Assembly (NCBI GenBank): GCA_029378245.1
Contig: JARKIF010000015.1
Location: 930,001-994,000 of the forward strand
DNA: 64,000 bases
Source of the DNA: Roridomyces roridus
Taxonomy: Eukaryota > Basidiomycota > Agaricomycetes > Agaricales > Mycenaceae
Direction of reading: 5' to 3'
Part shown: positions 22,037 through 33,252 of the stretch, in pieces
How the letters are laid out: the number at the start of each line of letters is the position of its first letter
How positions within the stretch are numbered: the stretch's first letter is position 1
Program-made: the position numbers and the translations under genes
Notes under the pieces: generated by a model
Told to the model about the DNA's origin: nothing
Seen by the model: only the letters and a program-made list of their open reading frames with translations
Databases searched by the model: none

Positions 22037-22649
22037 CACAGGGGGCAAAGGGCCTGGCCTTTCATTCATGGCATTTGGCAGGCATTTGGTGTGCATTTGG
22101 CAGACCTTTAGCATGCATTTGCCATTTTCTTTGTTCTCTTTGTCATAGCTTTCCACGTTCGGCTTGTGCTCGGCTTCACGGCTTCACGATCACGTGATAA
22201 TGACACGGGCGTCATATGCGCGCGACTTTGAGGTGTTCGGCTGTGTCACTCTGCATGCCTTGCCCTAGGATAGACACAACTTTCCCAATGATTCTACCCG
22301 TTTACGGTGGGCATGAGACCAACGGTGAAGATTCTGGGCTGGGCCAGCGGCCGGCACCATGCTTGGCTATCCCAAGCCTTAATCATGCAAAAAAAGATGT
22401 AAGATTCAAGCAAACCATACCAAGACGAACTTGTCAAGACTAGTCACTCACGCAGGACCTTAGACTGGTGTCATCACCACGTGGTTTATGAGCCGGGAAG
22501 CCGGATGTGCAACAGCGATGGGAAAATCTAGCAAAGAGAACAAAGAGAATGGGCAAATGCATGCCAAAGGTGCGCCAAATGCACGCCAAATGCACGCCAA
22601 ATGCCTGCCAAATGCCATGAATGAAAGGCCAAGCCTTTTGCCCCCAGTG
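22037..22649. mobile_element. CACTA-like MITE with long inverted repeats and TTA duplication
   Basis: The 613-bp element begins CACAGGGGGCAAAGG and ends with the complement of CACTGGGGGCAAAAGG. It is flanked on both sides by TTA (22034-22036 and 22650-22652), the 3-bp target duplication expected for CACTA (CMC) transposons. The inverted repeats extend over more than 100 bp and contain internal tandem copies of GCATTTGGC. No transposase is encoded. Confidence 0.8.
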
Positions 22650-22652
22650 TTA

Positions 22653-24072
22653 CTCCCGACCGCCATGATATCCACCAGATATCCACCCTTGATCCACCCA
22701 GATCTTTACTTGTTGGCACATTCCTCCACAGTCTACTCACTTGGTCGGACTCCTACTGCCAACTCGACGTTCTTTCCCAGGGCGAGGACCAGTCTTGAGT
22801 CTCCAGTGGCATCCACCTTGTCTTGACCATCATTTCACGGCGCTAGCGCCTGAGTCTTCGGGAATGCTGTAACTTTTTGAATGCGCACAAGACAGCCAGA
22901 AATTGTTGCCGTTTGTTTGCAGTCTCTCTCTTCCGCACCACCATCATCTCTCTGAAGCTGGACCACTTGTTGGAGGGTTTGCTCCTCTTATGTTTCAGTT
23001 TCAACTGCCCTGACGGGAGGAGACACCACCAAAGGATGCTTCGTGTCGACCACGGCTCTCATTACTTTCCTTCCTTCTGGCGGCAACTACGCTGTCGATG
23101 AGGATTCTGGTGCTCGGAAGCCCTCGGTTACTTACATTGAAGCCAGCGGAATCGGACTTCTCGCCATTCACAAAAACGAACTCGTACCAGCCCATGGCTC
23201 GGTCTCGGATCGAACGAGTCCACACAAGTCTTGATTGGTAGCATGAAGACTTTTGTGCCAGGGCCCACAGATGAGCGTCAAATCGAACGAGATTCCTCTT
23301 GGATAGGTTACTTTAGTCTCCTGGGCTATATACTTTGCCCCCGACAAGACGAAACACACGGATGCTCGAGCCGCCTGACTGATTTCTCGAGCCAACGTGT
23401 ACCCTTTCCTTCAGGCGGCAACGGTACAGTAAATAACCGCAGGGACCATGGTCGTAAGCCACCTCCGTCATCGAAATATCAGCAACTTCCCGGCTCAGTC
23501 TCGAATCGACTTGTCAAGGACGTTTACCTGGCCAACACCTGACCGGTGCTCGTCTAGATCGCAAATGTGCCTTTCCTATCAACCTCCTACTTCTATCAAC
23601 AAAAAGGTGTAATCCGAGACCGGCAACCCAACTAGCCTCGACTCGAACGAGGTGCATTCCCAGGAAGAACTTCGATCGCTCGATCGTCGTCCCCAGTCAA
23701 GTTGGGCATATAAATACTTCCTGACTTCTGCACCACTTCCGCCGCACACCACAAATTTGTTGGAATTTGGGCAGTGATATTAGTTGGGACTCCGGGTTAC
23801 CCTCTGCAATCTCGTAGATTGGGTTCCCGGGATGCATTCAACTGGTTAATACATATACGCTACATGTGAGGCTATGCTACCGAATCACAAGCGAGTCAAG
23901 TGCGCGGCAGCGGTTCTATGATGTTCTACATCCGACGAAATCCTTCTCTCATATTCCACCGAGTTCAGGGAGGGCGGTGCAGACGCGGGAAGCTTGCATC
24001 TCTGACAAAATTCACAGCTACTAACACATATTCATTACTTTCGCTCCTGCATAGGCACTCTACATACTTGAA
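22653..24072. other. Region without a confident gene
   Basis: A plus-strand frame at about 23000-23237 (ALTGGDTTKGCFVSTTALIT onward), entered from an AG acceptor at 22999, looks protein-like. I cannot find a start exon or a domain. A TATA-like CATATAAATA is at 23707-23716 with no evident gene downstream. Confidence 0.3.
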
Positions 24073-25380
24073 TCATAAGAAATTGTCGGCGACAAGAGAC
24101 TGAAATCGCGTATTCGCCGATACGCTAACAAACAACCCGTCCCGCTCTAGGGAAACAAGCAGCTCCTCAATATCAAGGTGATACATCCCATCCACAATCC
24201 GCACAGTAAGCCCCCTCCGCACCCCACGCGTCGCAGCCCAATCAGCAGCCAGCGCACGCACGAATCCGGGTATGAGCGTCGGCGAGCGCGGGAGCAGCGC
24301 TCCGTTGAGGTCGCCGAATTCAAGCTCGTTGAGAGCAGGAAGATTATGTAGGAGGGCGAGGACGGTGTCTGGGCGGAGGGGCGTTGTATGGATATGCAGT
24401 GACCTGAGGGAGGCTGCGCAGCCTGAGCGTGCAACGAGGGCCAGGACAGCGGCGGGCGAGGCTGTTTGGTGCGTTGTGAGGCACTCGAGGATGGGCGTTT
24501 CGAGGCTGTCCAGGATGGAGGGCGTCGGGTGCTTTCCTGGTCGTTTGGGCGGGGGTGGCCGTTCTAAGACCGCCTCCATGTCGATCTGGAGGAGCAGGGA
24601 ACGCAGATGGGGAAGATGGATGGGAGGATGAGGTCCGCCGTCTGACCTCACATACTCCATGCGACAGTCGACGATAGACGACAGTTGCTGCAGCACTGAC
24701 AGTGCTTCCACGTCGGTCGCAAATGTCGTGGATAGTCGTGTTAGCTGGTGCCACGGAAAGACAAAGGGTGATCGACGCAGCTCGTCATCCGCCCAGAACG
24801 ATGCACATAGCGCCGTGAGTTTGGGTGCCACCGCGAAGATGTTCCAGAATTCTGGATCGACGACCGAGCCCACATCCTCCAGCGCAACGTCGAGGGACAT
24901 GGTGAGCGTCGTCAGTGAGGACAGCCGGCCGCGTACAGCCGCCAATGTGAGGAAGAGCGGAAGCTTGACGTATAGGTCGACATTCTGCCACCGCTCGACG
25001 TGAGCTAGAGCGACAGCATCCAAGATGTGATGGGACGACCGCGAGCTCTGCTCAGAGAAGATCTTGACAGTCAGCGGCATATCCCTCGACCGCTCGTGCA
25101 GCAGTTTCGTCAGCTGCAGTGCTCCCCGCTCGCCGAGGCATTCAAGGTCGAGGAAGACTTTGGCCCACAGCGAGGGCGTCGCGAGGGCGATTTCCGCCCA
25201 GCGCCGACAGACGCGCGTGAAGACCCACGGCGCCTGGTGCGATATTGGCCCCCTGACCTCCGAGATGTCGCCAAAATGAAAAGTCGAGTCGACGGCGAAA
25301 GCGAAGATCTCGGCGAAGAGTTCCGGAGGAAGAAGGCGGATCCGGGGCTGGGGATGCCCTTGGTGCGATTCTTTGAGCAT
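24073..25380 (-). CDS. F-box protein
   Basis: The open frame from ATG 25380 encodes 435 aa. An F-box lies close to the N-terminus (RLLPPELFAEIFAFAVD, then VCRRWAEIALATPSLWAKVF). Leucine-rich strands follow (LSSLTTLTMSLDVALED, LRSLLLQIDMEAVL, LRSLHIHTTPLRPDTVLALL). The frame stays open upstream to an ATG at 25725, but the extra 115 residues are Cys/Arg-rich and unlike F-box N-termini, so I prefer 25380. It is a likely SCF substrate adaptor of unknown target. It is not closely related to the coiled-coil F-box genes elsewhere in the window. Confidence 0.75.
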   Translation of the reverse strand: MLKESHQGHPQPRIRLLPPELFAEIFAFAVDSTFHFGDISEVRGPISHQAPWVFTRVCRRWAEIALATPSLWAKVFLDLECLGERGALQLTKLLHERSRDMPLTVKIFSEQSSRSSHHILDAVALAHVERWQNVDLYVKLPLFLTLAAVRGRLSSLTTLTMSLDVALEDVGSVVDPEFWNIFAVAPKLTALCASFWADDELRRSPFVFPWHQLTRLSTTFATDVEALSVLQQLSSIVDCRMEYVRSDGGPHPPIHLPHLRSLLLQIDMEAVLERPPPPKRPGKHPTPSILDSLETPILECLTTHQTASPAAVLALVARSGCAASLRSLHIHTTPLRPDTVLALLHNLPALNELEFGDLNGALLPRSPTLIPGFVRALAADWAATRGVRRGLTVRIVDGMYHLDIEELLVSLERDGLFVSVSANTRFQSLVADNFL

Positions 25381-25969
25381 CGGGAAGCCGAGCTGATGAG
25401 TGGCTTCTGCAGGGAGTTGCAGGGAGAGTGGTCGAAGGCAAAAGAAGTGCTGACATTCGATATGATTGCTGATACCAGAGAAGGCCGAACGCCGAGAGCG
25501 GCCAGCGCGGCGGTGGAGGTAACGTGGGGAGAAAAGGTACACATGTGCGCGCCAAATTGATAATAGACCTCGGTGCCCACGCGGTGAAATAAATTCACTG
25601 AATGCATACGACGAGACAAAGACGCTGACGCAAAGGTTCCGGAGACCAATATCTGGAGCAACGAGCGGCATTATGACGGCCGCCGTCACGGTTGCACAGG
25701 ATTTGCGGGGGTTTTTTCTCACCATTGGTGCGAGACGGCCTGAGACGGCCTAGGGCGGACACCAAAAGTTCCACAGCTGTCATGAGGTTTTGAATTGAGA
25801 ACGGCCTTCTTGTCATCGATCCTTCGTAAATCAATGAGGACGCTCGGGCGGCTTCGCGCGGCGTGACGGGCGGCATCTTGGCCGCGGGCAGTGACGGTGA
25901 CGGTGATGGCGGGATATCCGTCGGGATTCAAATATGACACAAGAAATGTCAGGTCTTCATTCCAGAGAG

Positions 25970-28960
25970 ACTAGTTTACATGCAAAGTAACCCCGGGTAT
26001 GACGACAAGCCTGGCTGCTCGCGACATGGACTCGAGGTCACATCTATCGTCCTTTGCATCGAAATTGGCGAGGTCGTGTCAGCGGGAGTGAGATCAGGTA
26101 GAAGGAAGATGGGGGAGGCGGGACGCAGCACGCGCGGGGAATCAAAATAAGAGAACTAAGAACTAAGAACTCACCGCACAGTCCTGCACGAATGCCTCCG
26201 ACCACGTCATGGCCGTCTCATCCGATTTCAGGTCCTTGAGGAAGCCGCGCGCAACGGAGGAGGCCTGAGGAGTATATTAGATAAGAACGAAAGGAAGGGA
26301 GAACACAGGAACGAGACGAGGAGGCAGGAATGGAGGGAAAGAGGCCGACTTGCCATATTGGGCGATGACATAATCAAGTAAAAGAGACCAGTCCCCGACG
26401 TCCGTATGCATTCTCAGTGCCCACCGGGAGCTTCATGGGTACCCGACGCATCCCCACCGCTCCATGGAGTTGTCGAAGACGACTCTGCTCAGCCCATGAT
26501 CGCATACCCGCTCATCCTCGAGTCAGAGGGCAGCCTGTGATATGAAGCTGTGGAATGTGTCTGCAGACCTGACATTGATCGGTAAGCATTCAAGAGTAAT
26601 GACAAGGCTGGAAGGGCAGGGAAGAGGGAAGCGCGGAATGGAATTTGGGTAGGTGAAGAGGGAGATAGAGCGATGCGACAATCCGCCCTGCAGGGCTGGA
26701 GGCCAGGGACCCCGCACTCGCAGGGTCGTGTCCGCCTGAAGCGAGTCTGCCGCAGCCGAACTACCACGTCATCATCGTTCCGACGGGAAGCATCCGCATC
26801 TTCGTCCTTCCATAGTCGGCGTCGAGTAGCGGCATGACAAGAAGATGATGGCGAGAGAGACAGGGCTCAAGACAAGCAAGGGCCACCCTGAATGATTGAG
26901 GACAGATTGCCCTGGGCCCCAAGGACGTCGTGTCCTCAAGAAAGGAGTGAGAACGGAAAACTCACCCGTGAAAGCAAAGCATCCTTCCGGGCAATGGTGT
27001 CCATTGCGGAAGAGAAAATCCTCGGGAGAGGGAACGCGGGGATTCCGAGTGAGCTGGTCAAGTCCTGGTGCCACATGAATCAGCGTTTTCCGTGAAGTAA
27101 CAACGGGATGAGGGAGATGACGAGGAGGTAGGAAGAGAACGAAAGTGTCCGGGGGAGCCGAGCACGAGCCAGCCCGGGGAAAGGCAACCCGTACGCAGAC
27201 CCTTCCCAAGAAGGCGACTTCCAATGCCACCGCTTTTGCTGCATCCTCAACGGAGCGTTGTCTCGCATCCCGTGTCGCCCGCCGAAAAGGGGAAACTCAC
27301 CTTTCGGTATCCGCGCCACCCTTGAACCATACATTATCTTGTGAAGGCAAACGAAACGTTGGGCATGCAGGTCTAAAGTAGGCGATTAGCTTGAATGAGG
27401 CGCATGGGACAGCGGGAGTGTGCTGATGAACGCAAAGACAGCAAGAGAGGCGGGCAATACGCGAGAACGCGCCCTCCAGATTCCCTAGTCGTCTGCCTGG
27501 GCTCAGGCCTACGTCGGGCAGACCATCGTCTCCTCGCACTCTCCACTCTGGAGCCGAGATGAAAAACTCACTTTCAGACCCCCATTTTAACGACAAAGCG
27601 TTTTGTGCCCTAAGCGCTTCCGACGATGGCCAATGTCGTGAGTCTACGCCCACCCGATGTTGCTCCACATATGCATATCTGGCGGTCTGTGAGATAGGAG
27701 AGCGAGGGGCCACAAGATGAGAGAGCCCACGAGAATGCGCCAATATTCTGCGTATGATCCAGGCCGACTCCCCGAGGCAGAGACGCAGTTTATTCATTCG
27801 ACATGGCTACACGAGCGGTGGTGCCGATGGTTGCGAGCTAAAGGAATCGCTCTCGGGAAGTCATGAAGTCCGAAACAAGTCAGAAGACGTCACAACTTGT
27901 GACAGGTGACACCGTGACAAGACCACCATCAACGCTGAGCTCCGACCACGACCGAAACCCATTCGCGAGGGCGCGCAAAGATCAGCCCCTGGCCATACTC
28001 ACTGGCAAGGACACGTCGACGCCCAGTGCCGATATGGCACGCGTCTACTCTCTCTAGGAGCCAAGTTGCCCGACCGTCGACGCCGGAGGGGACCCTGGTG
28101 GGATGATACCACGTCGTCCGTAAAACTTCTTCGGCGACTGATGGACTCGGACTTGAATCATTCGTGTCTCCATCTTACATCTACAGAGTCTCGACCCAAA
28201 GCGGCCCCCTTTCTATTTCGAGATTCTGACTATCTATGCGAGTGGCCGCCGGGTCTTGGCTCAAGCAGACTCTCAAGTGTTCCGCGGCGGAGTTGGACGT
28301 TTTTTCTGCATGGCTGAGGGTGAGTGGCAATATTCTCGGTGCCCACCTACCCCTGATCTCAAAAGAGAAACACTGCTGTGTGGGCCTCGATTCAGATGCG
28401 GGCATCCATGTTCTTTTGAACGCGAAAACTCACTGACGCGCATCTTTCTTCGGTTTTCCCATGTCCCCCAGCCGGCGTTGTCGCTTTTGTATGCATCACA
28501 TGTGCTTCGAACTCGCTAGAGAGTCGAGGCTGGCCTGGCTGTATCGACGTGGAATGTGGGTGACCGTGTGGCTCGGTGTGTGCATGTACGCCGACAGTCT
28601 TCTTCTCCTGCTGATGTTACTCGAGAGCCATGTAGGGCTCGAATTCTCCGGTCGGCATACCAGCGCTCCACCGCCGAGGTATTCCACTTGCTGGCTGAAA
28701 TAACTATGGCGTAGCCAGCGTTCTTCCGGATTCCGGGTGGAAAATCTCACCGTGGTTCCCAGGAAATCGTTATTTTCGTCACTCACACAGTAACAGAGTA
28801 CGTTGACACCAAATTCGGAGACTAACCGAGGTACCCGGCGGTCACTAGAAAAAATAGCCTTGTGCGGCGTCTAGTACCCTCCTCCGAGCGTAGGGACCGC
28901 GACATTCTCGTAAATCCAGACATTCCATTTCGTTTGACACCTCCGCGTCCCCGCTAATCT
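25970..28960 (-). CDS. Unidentified multi-exon region (tentative gene model)
   Basis: No long ORF exists, but the minus strand shows a series of GTGAGT donors (for example near 28428, 27998, 27566, 27296, 26960 and 26171), each preceded by a short protein-like open stretch. Examples are DAAKAVALEVAFLGR, LTSSLGIPAFPLPRIFSSAM then DTIARKDALLSR, ATWLLERVDACHIGTGRRR, MHTDVGDWSLLLDYVIAQYG, and VARGFLKDLKSDETAMTW then SEAFVQDCA. This suggests one gene with more than ten small exons, or a decaying one. I recognise no family and cannot fix start, end or every junction. Coordinates are the outer limits of the signal. Confidence 0.3.
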
Positions 28961-29444
28961 TTCTTCTTTTCCCTTCAGTTCCTTCAATCAAGTTCCCGAC
29001 GCTCGATTTTCAATCAAACCTCAGGCACATATGCCACTGATCCTGAATGTCGGCTTCGCTTCACAAATTCAGGTCTTTCGGGGCATTCCGCCCATCCTGG
29101 GGCTACAGTGCGGCTTAGAAGACGTGGGTAGGTGTGGGTCGGCATGTAAGTGGATGATTGCCAAGACCGTGTCCGTATCTTGCTGATCAAATCGCCTTAT
29201 TTTCGCTTTTCATGGAACCAAAACGCTAAACCGGGTCAAGCGATCCTTCGAGTTCTTCGGTTGCATCCGGCCTTCTTGGCCGCAGTCACCCGTCCAGGTA
29301 AGAGTGCTAGCTTTCAAGGCAATTTTGACAAAGCAATAGAACTCTGCATTTCGAAGAAATGGGAGAATGACTCGACGAACATCTCCGCAGGCTCCTGTAT
29401 TCAGCCTAGGCGGCATCGGTCTCTGAGTGGGTCGATCGTCAGCG

Positions 29445-30130
29445 TCAGCACTTCTCCCGTGCCGGTCTTCTCGCTGTCACTTCCAGAACTTCAGCGGAAC
29501 TGATAACTTGAATCCAGACCCCATTTTCTATCGGGCTTAAACCGCCCCTGTGGCCTGTGCCGTGTATCTCTTTTTCATTGCCAAATTGGAATCTCACACG
29601 AGGGTTCGGATTATCAACTGAATGGATTGCATTCAACGGGGTCCTGCTTAGAGGCTATCTCTTCCATGTCCACCTTTTAATGGTTTCTACTCCGCCCGTG
29701 GTCTCATTCTCATCGTCTCCTATCAGATTTTCTTCCTGGCTTCTTCATGCGGTCGTTGCAAATTCTCAGGAGAAGGCTCCAAGTTTGGGAACACGTCAAA
29801 TACGGAATATTTTGACCAACGCCGTCTCACAACACGGCAAGTAGTCCGACATTATCAAGTGCCGCCTGGACGGGCTGGACCCAGTGAGTCTCCGCCGGAT
29901 GAAAGACACCTAGTTTCTTACTCACCTTTCTATATTTACTTGTCCAGTCACTGAGCTGTGAAGGATCAATGGCCCTTGTGGGGTCTGATTTTCCTTTCTC
30001 GACCGTGCAGGTTTGGCATGGGAGTCTCTGTCCGTCGCTGATAGCATATTTGCTTCTGGGCTTCGGCAGCACGCTCTCAATCTTCCATCCCAAAAGTTTG
30101 GGGAGAATTCAACTTCCCCCTCGGCGCTCA
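29445..30130 (-). CDS. Unidentified exon cluster, possibly upstream part of the same gene
   Basis: The minus strand shows protein-like stretches WKIESVLPKPRSKYAISDG through SQLSDWTSKYRK, ending at a GTGAGTAAG donor near 29931. Then come ETHWVQPVQAALDNVGL, YSVFDVFPNLEPSPENLQ and PNPRVRFQFGNEKEIHG. The frames do not join simply, so either several introns intervene or the gene is degenerate. It may be continuous with the cluster at 25970-28960. No domain is recognised. Confidence 0.25.
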
Positions 30131-30371
30131 AGTGTGCCTGCGAGCGCCTGTATTTTTGTCCAGCTATGCACCCCGATTAATCGGGGAAAAGATATGGACG
30201 GCATGTCAGCAGATGTCATGGCATCGTTAAGCGGCGCATGCCGGCATCAGAGGTCGTAATCGGACCTTTCAAAAAGATCAAGATCCAGGCAACTGGCTCC
30301 GAAGTCGCTTATAACTGACTGGTCAGCATTCCAGCTTCTTCGCTTTTACCTCTTCCCTCCTCCATCTTGCC

Positions 30372-31143
30372 ATGGACTCGCAGTGGTGTCTCGATGCATG
30401 CCCGACCTGTGCCAGGGTGGTGGTGAGTCCCCCCTCGTTGGCCCGTCCACTCAGCCCGCCAACGCCAATGCGTGTGCCAGGACGTCTCATCCATATACTG
30501 CGCCAAGTGCGAGCCGGACGTCAAGCAGCTGCTGCAATCCGACTTGGCCTCCGGGCCCTACACATCCCCCGACACGCGTGTGACCGCCTGGGCACTCGAC
30601 TGCTACCAGTCGACTCGGAATGCTGGCAGGCCAACCAGCGTCCCCCCACCGATTGTCTTCCCCTCTCCCTCGGGCAGGAAACTCCATCTCCGGAAAACTT
30701 CACCGACGGTCTCGTGGATAAGCCCTGAGCCAGAGCTCGCGCATTCCCCTTCCACGCTGTCGTCCCCGCCGTTGTCGACGCCCACGGCGGTACAATCCCT
30801 GTCAATGATGTCCAACTCCGTTGGCGTTGGCTCACCTTCGCCCGCTTCGCGCCCCCCTGCCCGTTCCTGGGTCCCTGCTGCCCCAGGGCCGTCTGCAAGG
30901 CGTGCTAGCGCTGCAGCTTCGACGAAACCCAACACATATCACCCGCCCCCTTCTTTCGGACTCCAACGCCGACCCGAGTCATGCGATCGCGCTGGACTTC
31001 CTTCATCTGGACAGCGTCCTGCAGGAGTCCGGCAGAGGAGGAGCACCTCGATGCTGATCCCTGGTACTCTCACTCAGCAGCAGCATCCCGCTAGTAGAGC
31101 CCAGCCGTCAGTGCAGCCGTTCCGGAAGAACGCACTCTCGTGA
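30372..31143 (+). CDS. Small Cys-motif protein, ECL1-like
   Basis: Exon 1 (30372-30422) encodes MDSQWCLDACPTCARVV. A 58-nt intron (30423-30480) follows, and exon 2 opens DVSSIYCAKCEPD and runs to 31143, giving 237 aa. The arrangement MDxxWC, C-x2-C, then IYCAKC within the first 27 residues resembles the N-terminal zinc-type motif of fungal ECL1-like (extender of chronological lifespan) proteins. The remainder is Ser/Pro-rich and probably disordered, as in that family. In yeasts these proteins affect stress response and lifespan; a role here is only inference. The same interval has long antisense shadow frames because it is GC-rich. Confidence 0.6.
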
Positions 31144-33252
31144 ACCATTCACCGCTTCGATACCCGTACACCTCTTCTTAGGTGCCATTCCGCGCGCCTA
31201 TGTACATACACTCTAGATTCATTCTACACGGGACAGCCAAGATGTATTGCCGACATGTTGTACCAGCTATCGCCATATAAAGATCCGCCCGCCTCCGTTG
31301 ACCTCTTGCTCGATTCGGCCTTGGTCGGGTGCCTGTTGGACTAGTAAACCTTAATTCTGTTGCGGGTCATATTGAACGTCGATCCATCACGACGGGGGCG
31401 CACCGACGTCGTCGTGATACTGATCCCTCCCCGAATCGAGATACAATGAGACATCCAATTGATTGTGGCGTGCTTTCAAAATGCTGACTGTTTCTGCACT
31501 AGTCTAGATTCGGAATGAGCTTCTGTAACTCGGTCGTCCCTTGCCACAATGTCGCGTTGTTGAGAATGTGCCGATTGTCTTCTTTCGAAACGGTGGGCGG
31601 GAGCTTTCAATTGGCGGGAGTATTATATATTGAATGGCTGAATGATATGATAATGCGGCTTGAATCGTTTGGCTATTACCCGTATCTAATCTCGAAAACT
31701 GACTGAAAGAGCCTGAACATTTCAGATTGCTCCCGCAACCAAAGATCAGCGTTGAGGTTCTTGAATTGATTCTCTCGCACGGCGCCCTGGACGCATCCCA
31801 GACTTTGCCCCGTGATCGGACATTGCTCCCTGCCGGAAAAAAGGGCAGAGCAGAATGATGCGGAGAGATCAGATGGTGCGCTCCCGTTAGTGACAATGAC
31901 ATCGCTGCACCGGTACCCGTTCAACCGGCTTACAGAGTGTCGTCGTCATCAATGGTTTTCGGATTGAATTTTCATCCGTTGCCGCGTCGTCGGCGCGATG
32001 ACGCCAGACGCGGGTTGCGATATAGGCGCGAGAAAATATTAAAAACCTAATAAGTTTCAGATAAGAAGGACCTGCCGTCCAATTGCAAGATACCCGACTA
32101 ACATACCTGCATACGACGAGACATCCCAGGGGAATCAAACGAGGGAGAAACTTGTGATGTACGGCAGTTCGAGGGTGGGACGTCGCGAGGGAGTCGGTTT
32201 CGGCGCATGAATGAATTGTCTCGTTGTAAGAGAAGTCGTGAGTGACTGAGTGACTGAAGTATCCCGGAGGCAGTTGACGCACGGCGTTTCAACGAGCTCC
32301 ATAATCATGTGTATGGCGGACTCGGAGGGAGTTGTTGATGGATGGGAACTGTCGTTCGGGGACGCATTAGAACGGCGACTTGGGTTTGCGCGGGGACAAT
32401 TTACTTGCAGGGGAAAGATGGTCAGATCACAGGATGTAAACTCTGGAGCTGGAACTGAACCGACCTTTTGGTGAAATCCCCAATCAGACTCTTGGCAAGT
32501 CGTACAGGACGTTCGGATACCTTTCAAAGGGACACGGTGTGATCAACATCATCTGTGTTTTGGACAATGCGCGAGAAGCCACGCACGCGGCGTGAGTATC
32601 CGGCACGGATGACCAGGGACGACACACTGCGGTACAAGAGACACGAGCGACGCAGACCCGCGGACGTAAGGACTGTTGCTGTACCGCCGCGCGGGGACTC
32701 AGTCGACAGCAACACCTCTCAATGCAGAGGCGGGTCTGTAATATGTATCACCTAAATCAGTCCTATTGGATTGTCACCGGCTGAGGAACCATTTCGACTG
32801 TTTGATTTGGAACTTCCCCGACTGAGTTGTCACCGGTGATGCTAAAACCCAGCTGGACACGTACCGGCGGCGTATCCTCGACGGGAAGGGCGGGGCTCGA
32901 GAGCCTGGCAAACCGATCAGAGCTAGAGACCCTGCATAAAAGACACACACGCCGCACTCGAGAGTTCGCCTGTGGGGGTTTTTCAGACAGGTCTGAACCC
33001 ACGATAGCTCGAGATCCCCTGCCCATCTGCATCTGTCAGTGCGACTCTGCCCAGACCAATCTGATTCCTCCAAGACAGCATGAAAACGTGGACGTGCACG
33101 TCGCCGGCAACCCGATACATAGATGCCGAGCTCGAAGACCTGAGGCGTGGATTGATGGTGGTCAAAGTAAAAACTCGAAAGAAATCATGTTGGTCATTCG
33201 TGCGGATTCCTGACGTCCAGCTGCGTGGGTCCCGAGGACTGCAAAAGCACAT
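31144..33252. other. Intergenic region, no confident gene
   Basis: Short ORFs on both strands lack motifs. A minus-strand stretch at 32160-32500 containing MELVETPCVNCLRDTSVT might be an exon but has no partner. I support no gene here. Confidence 0.35.
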
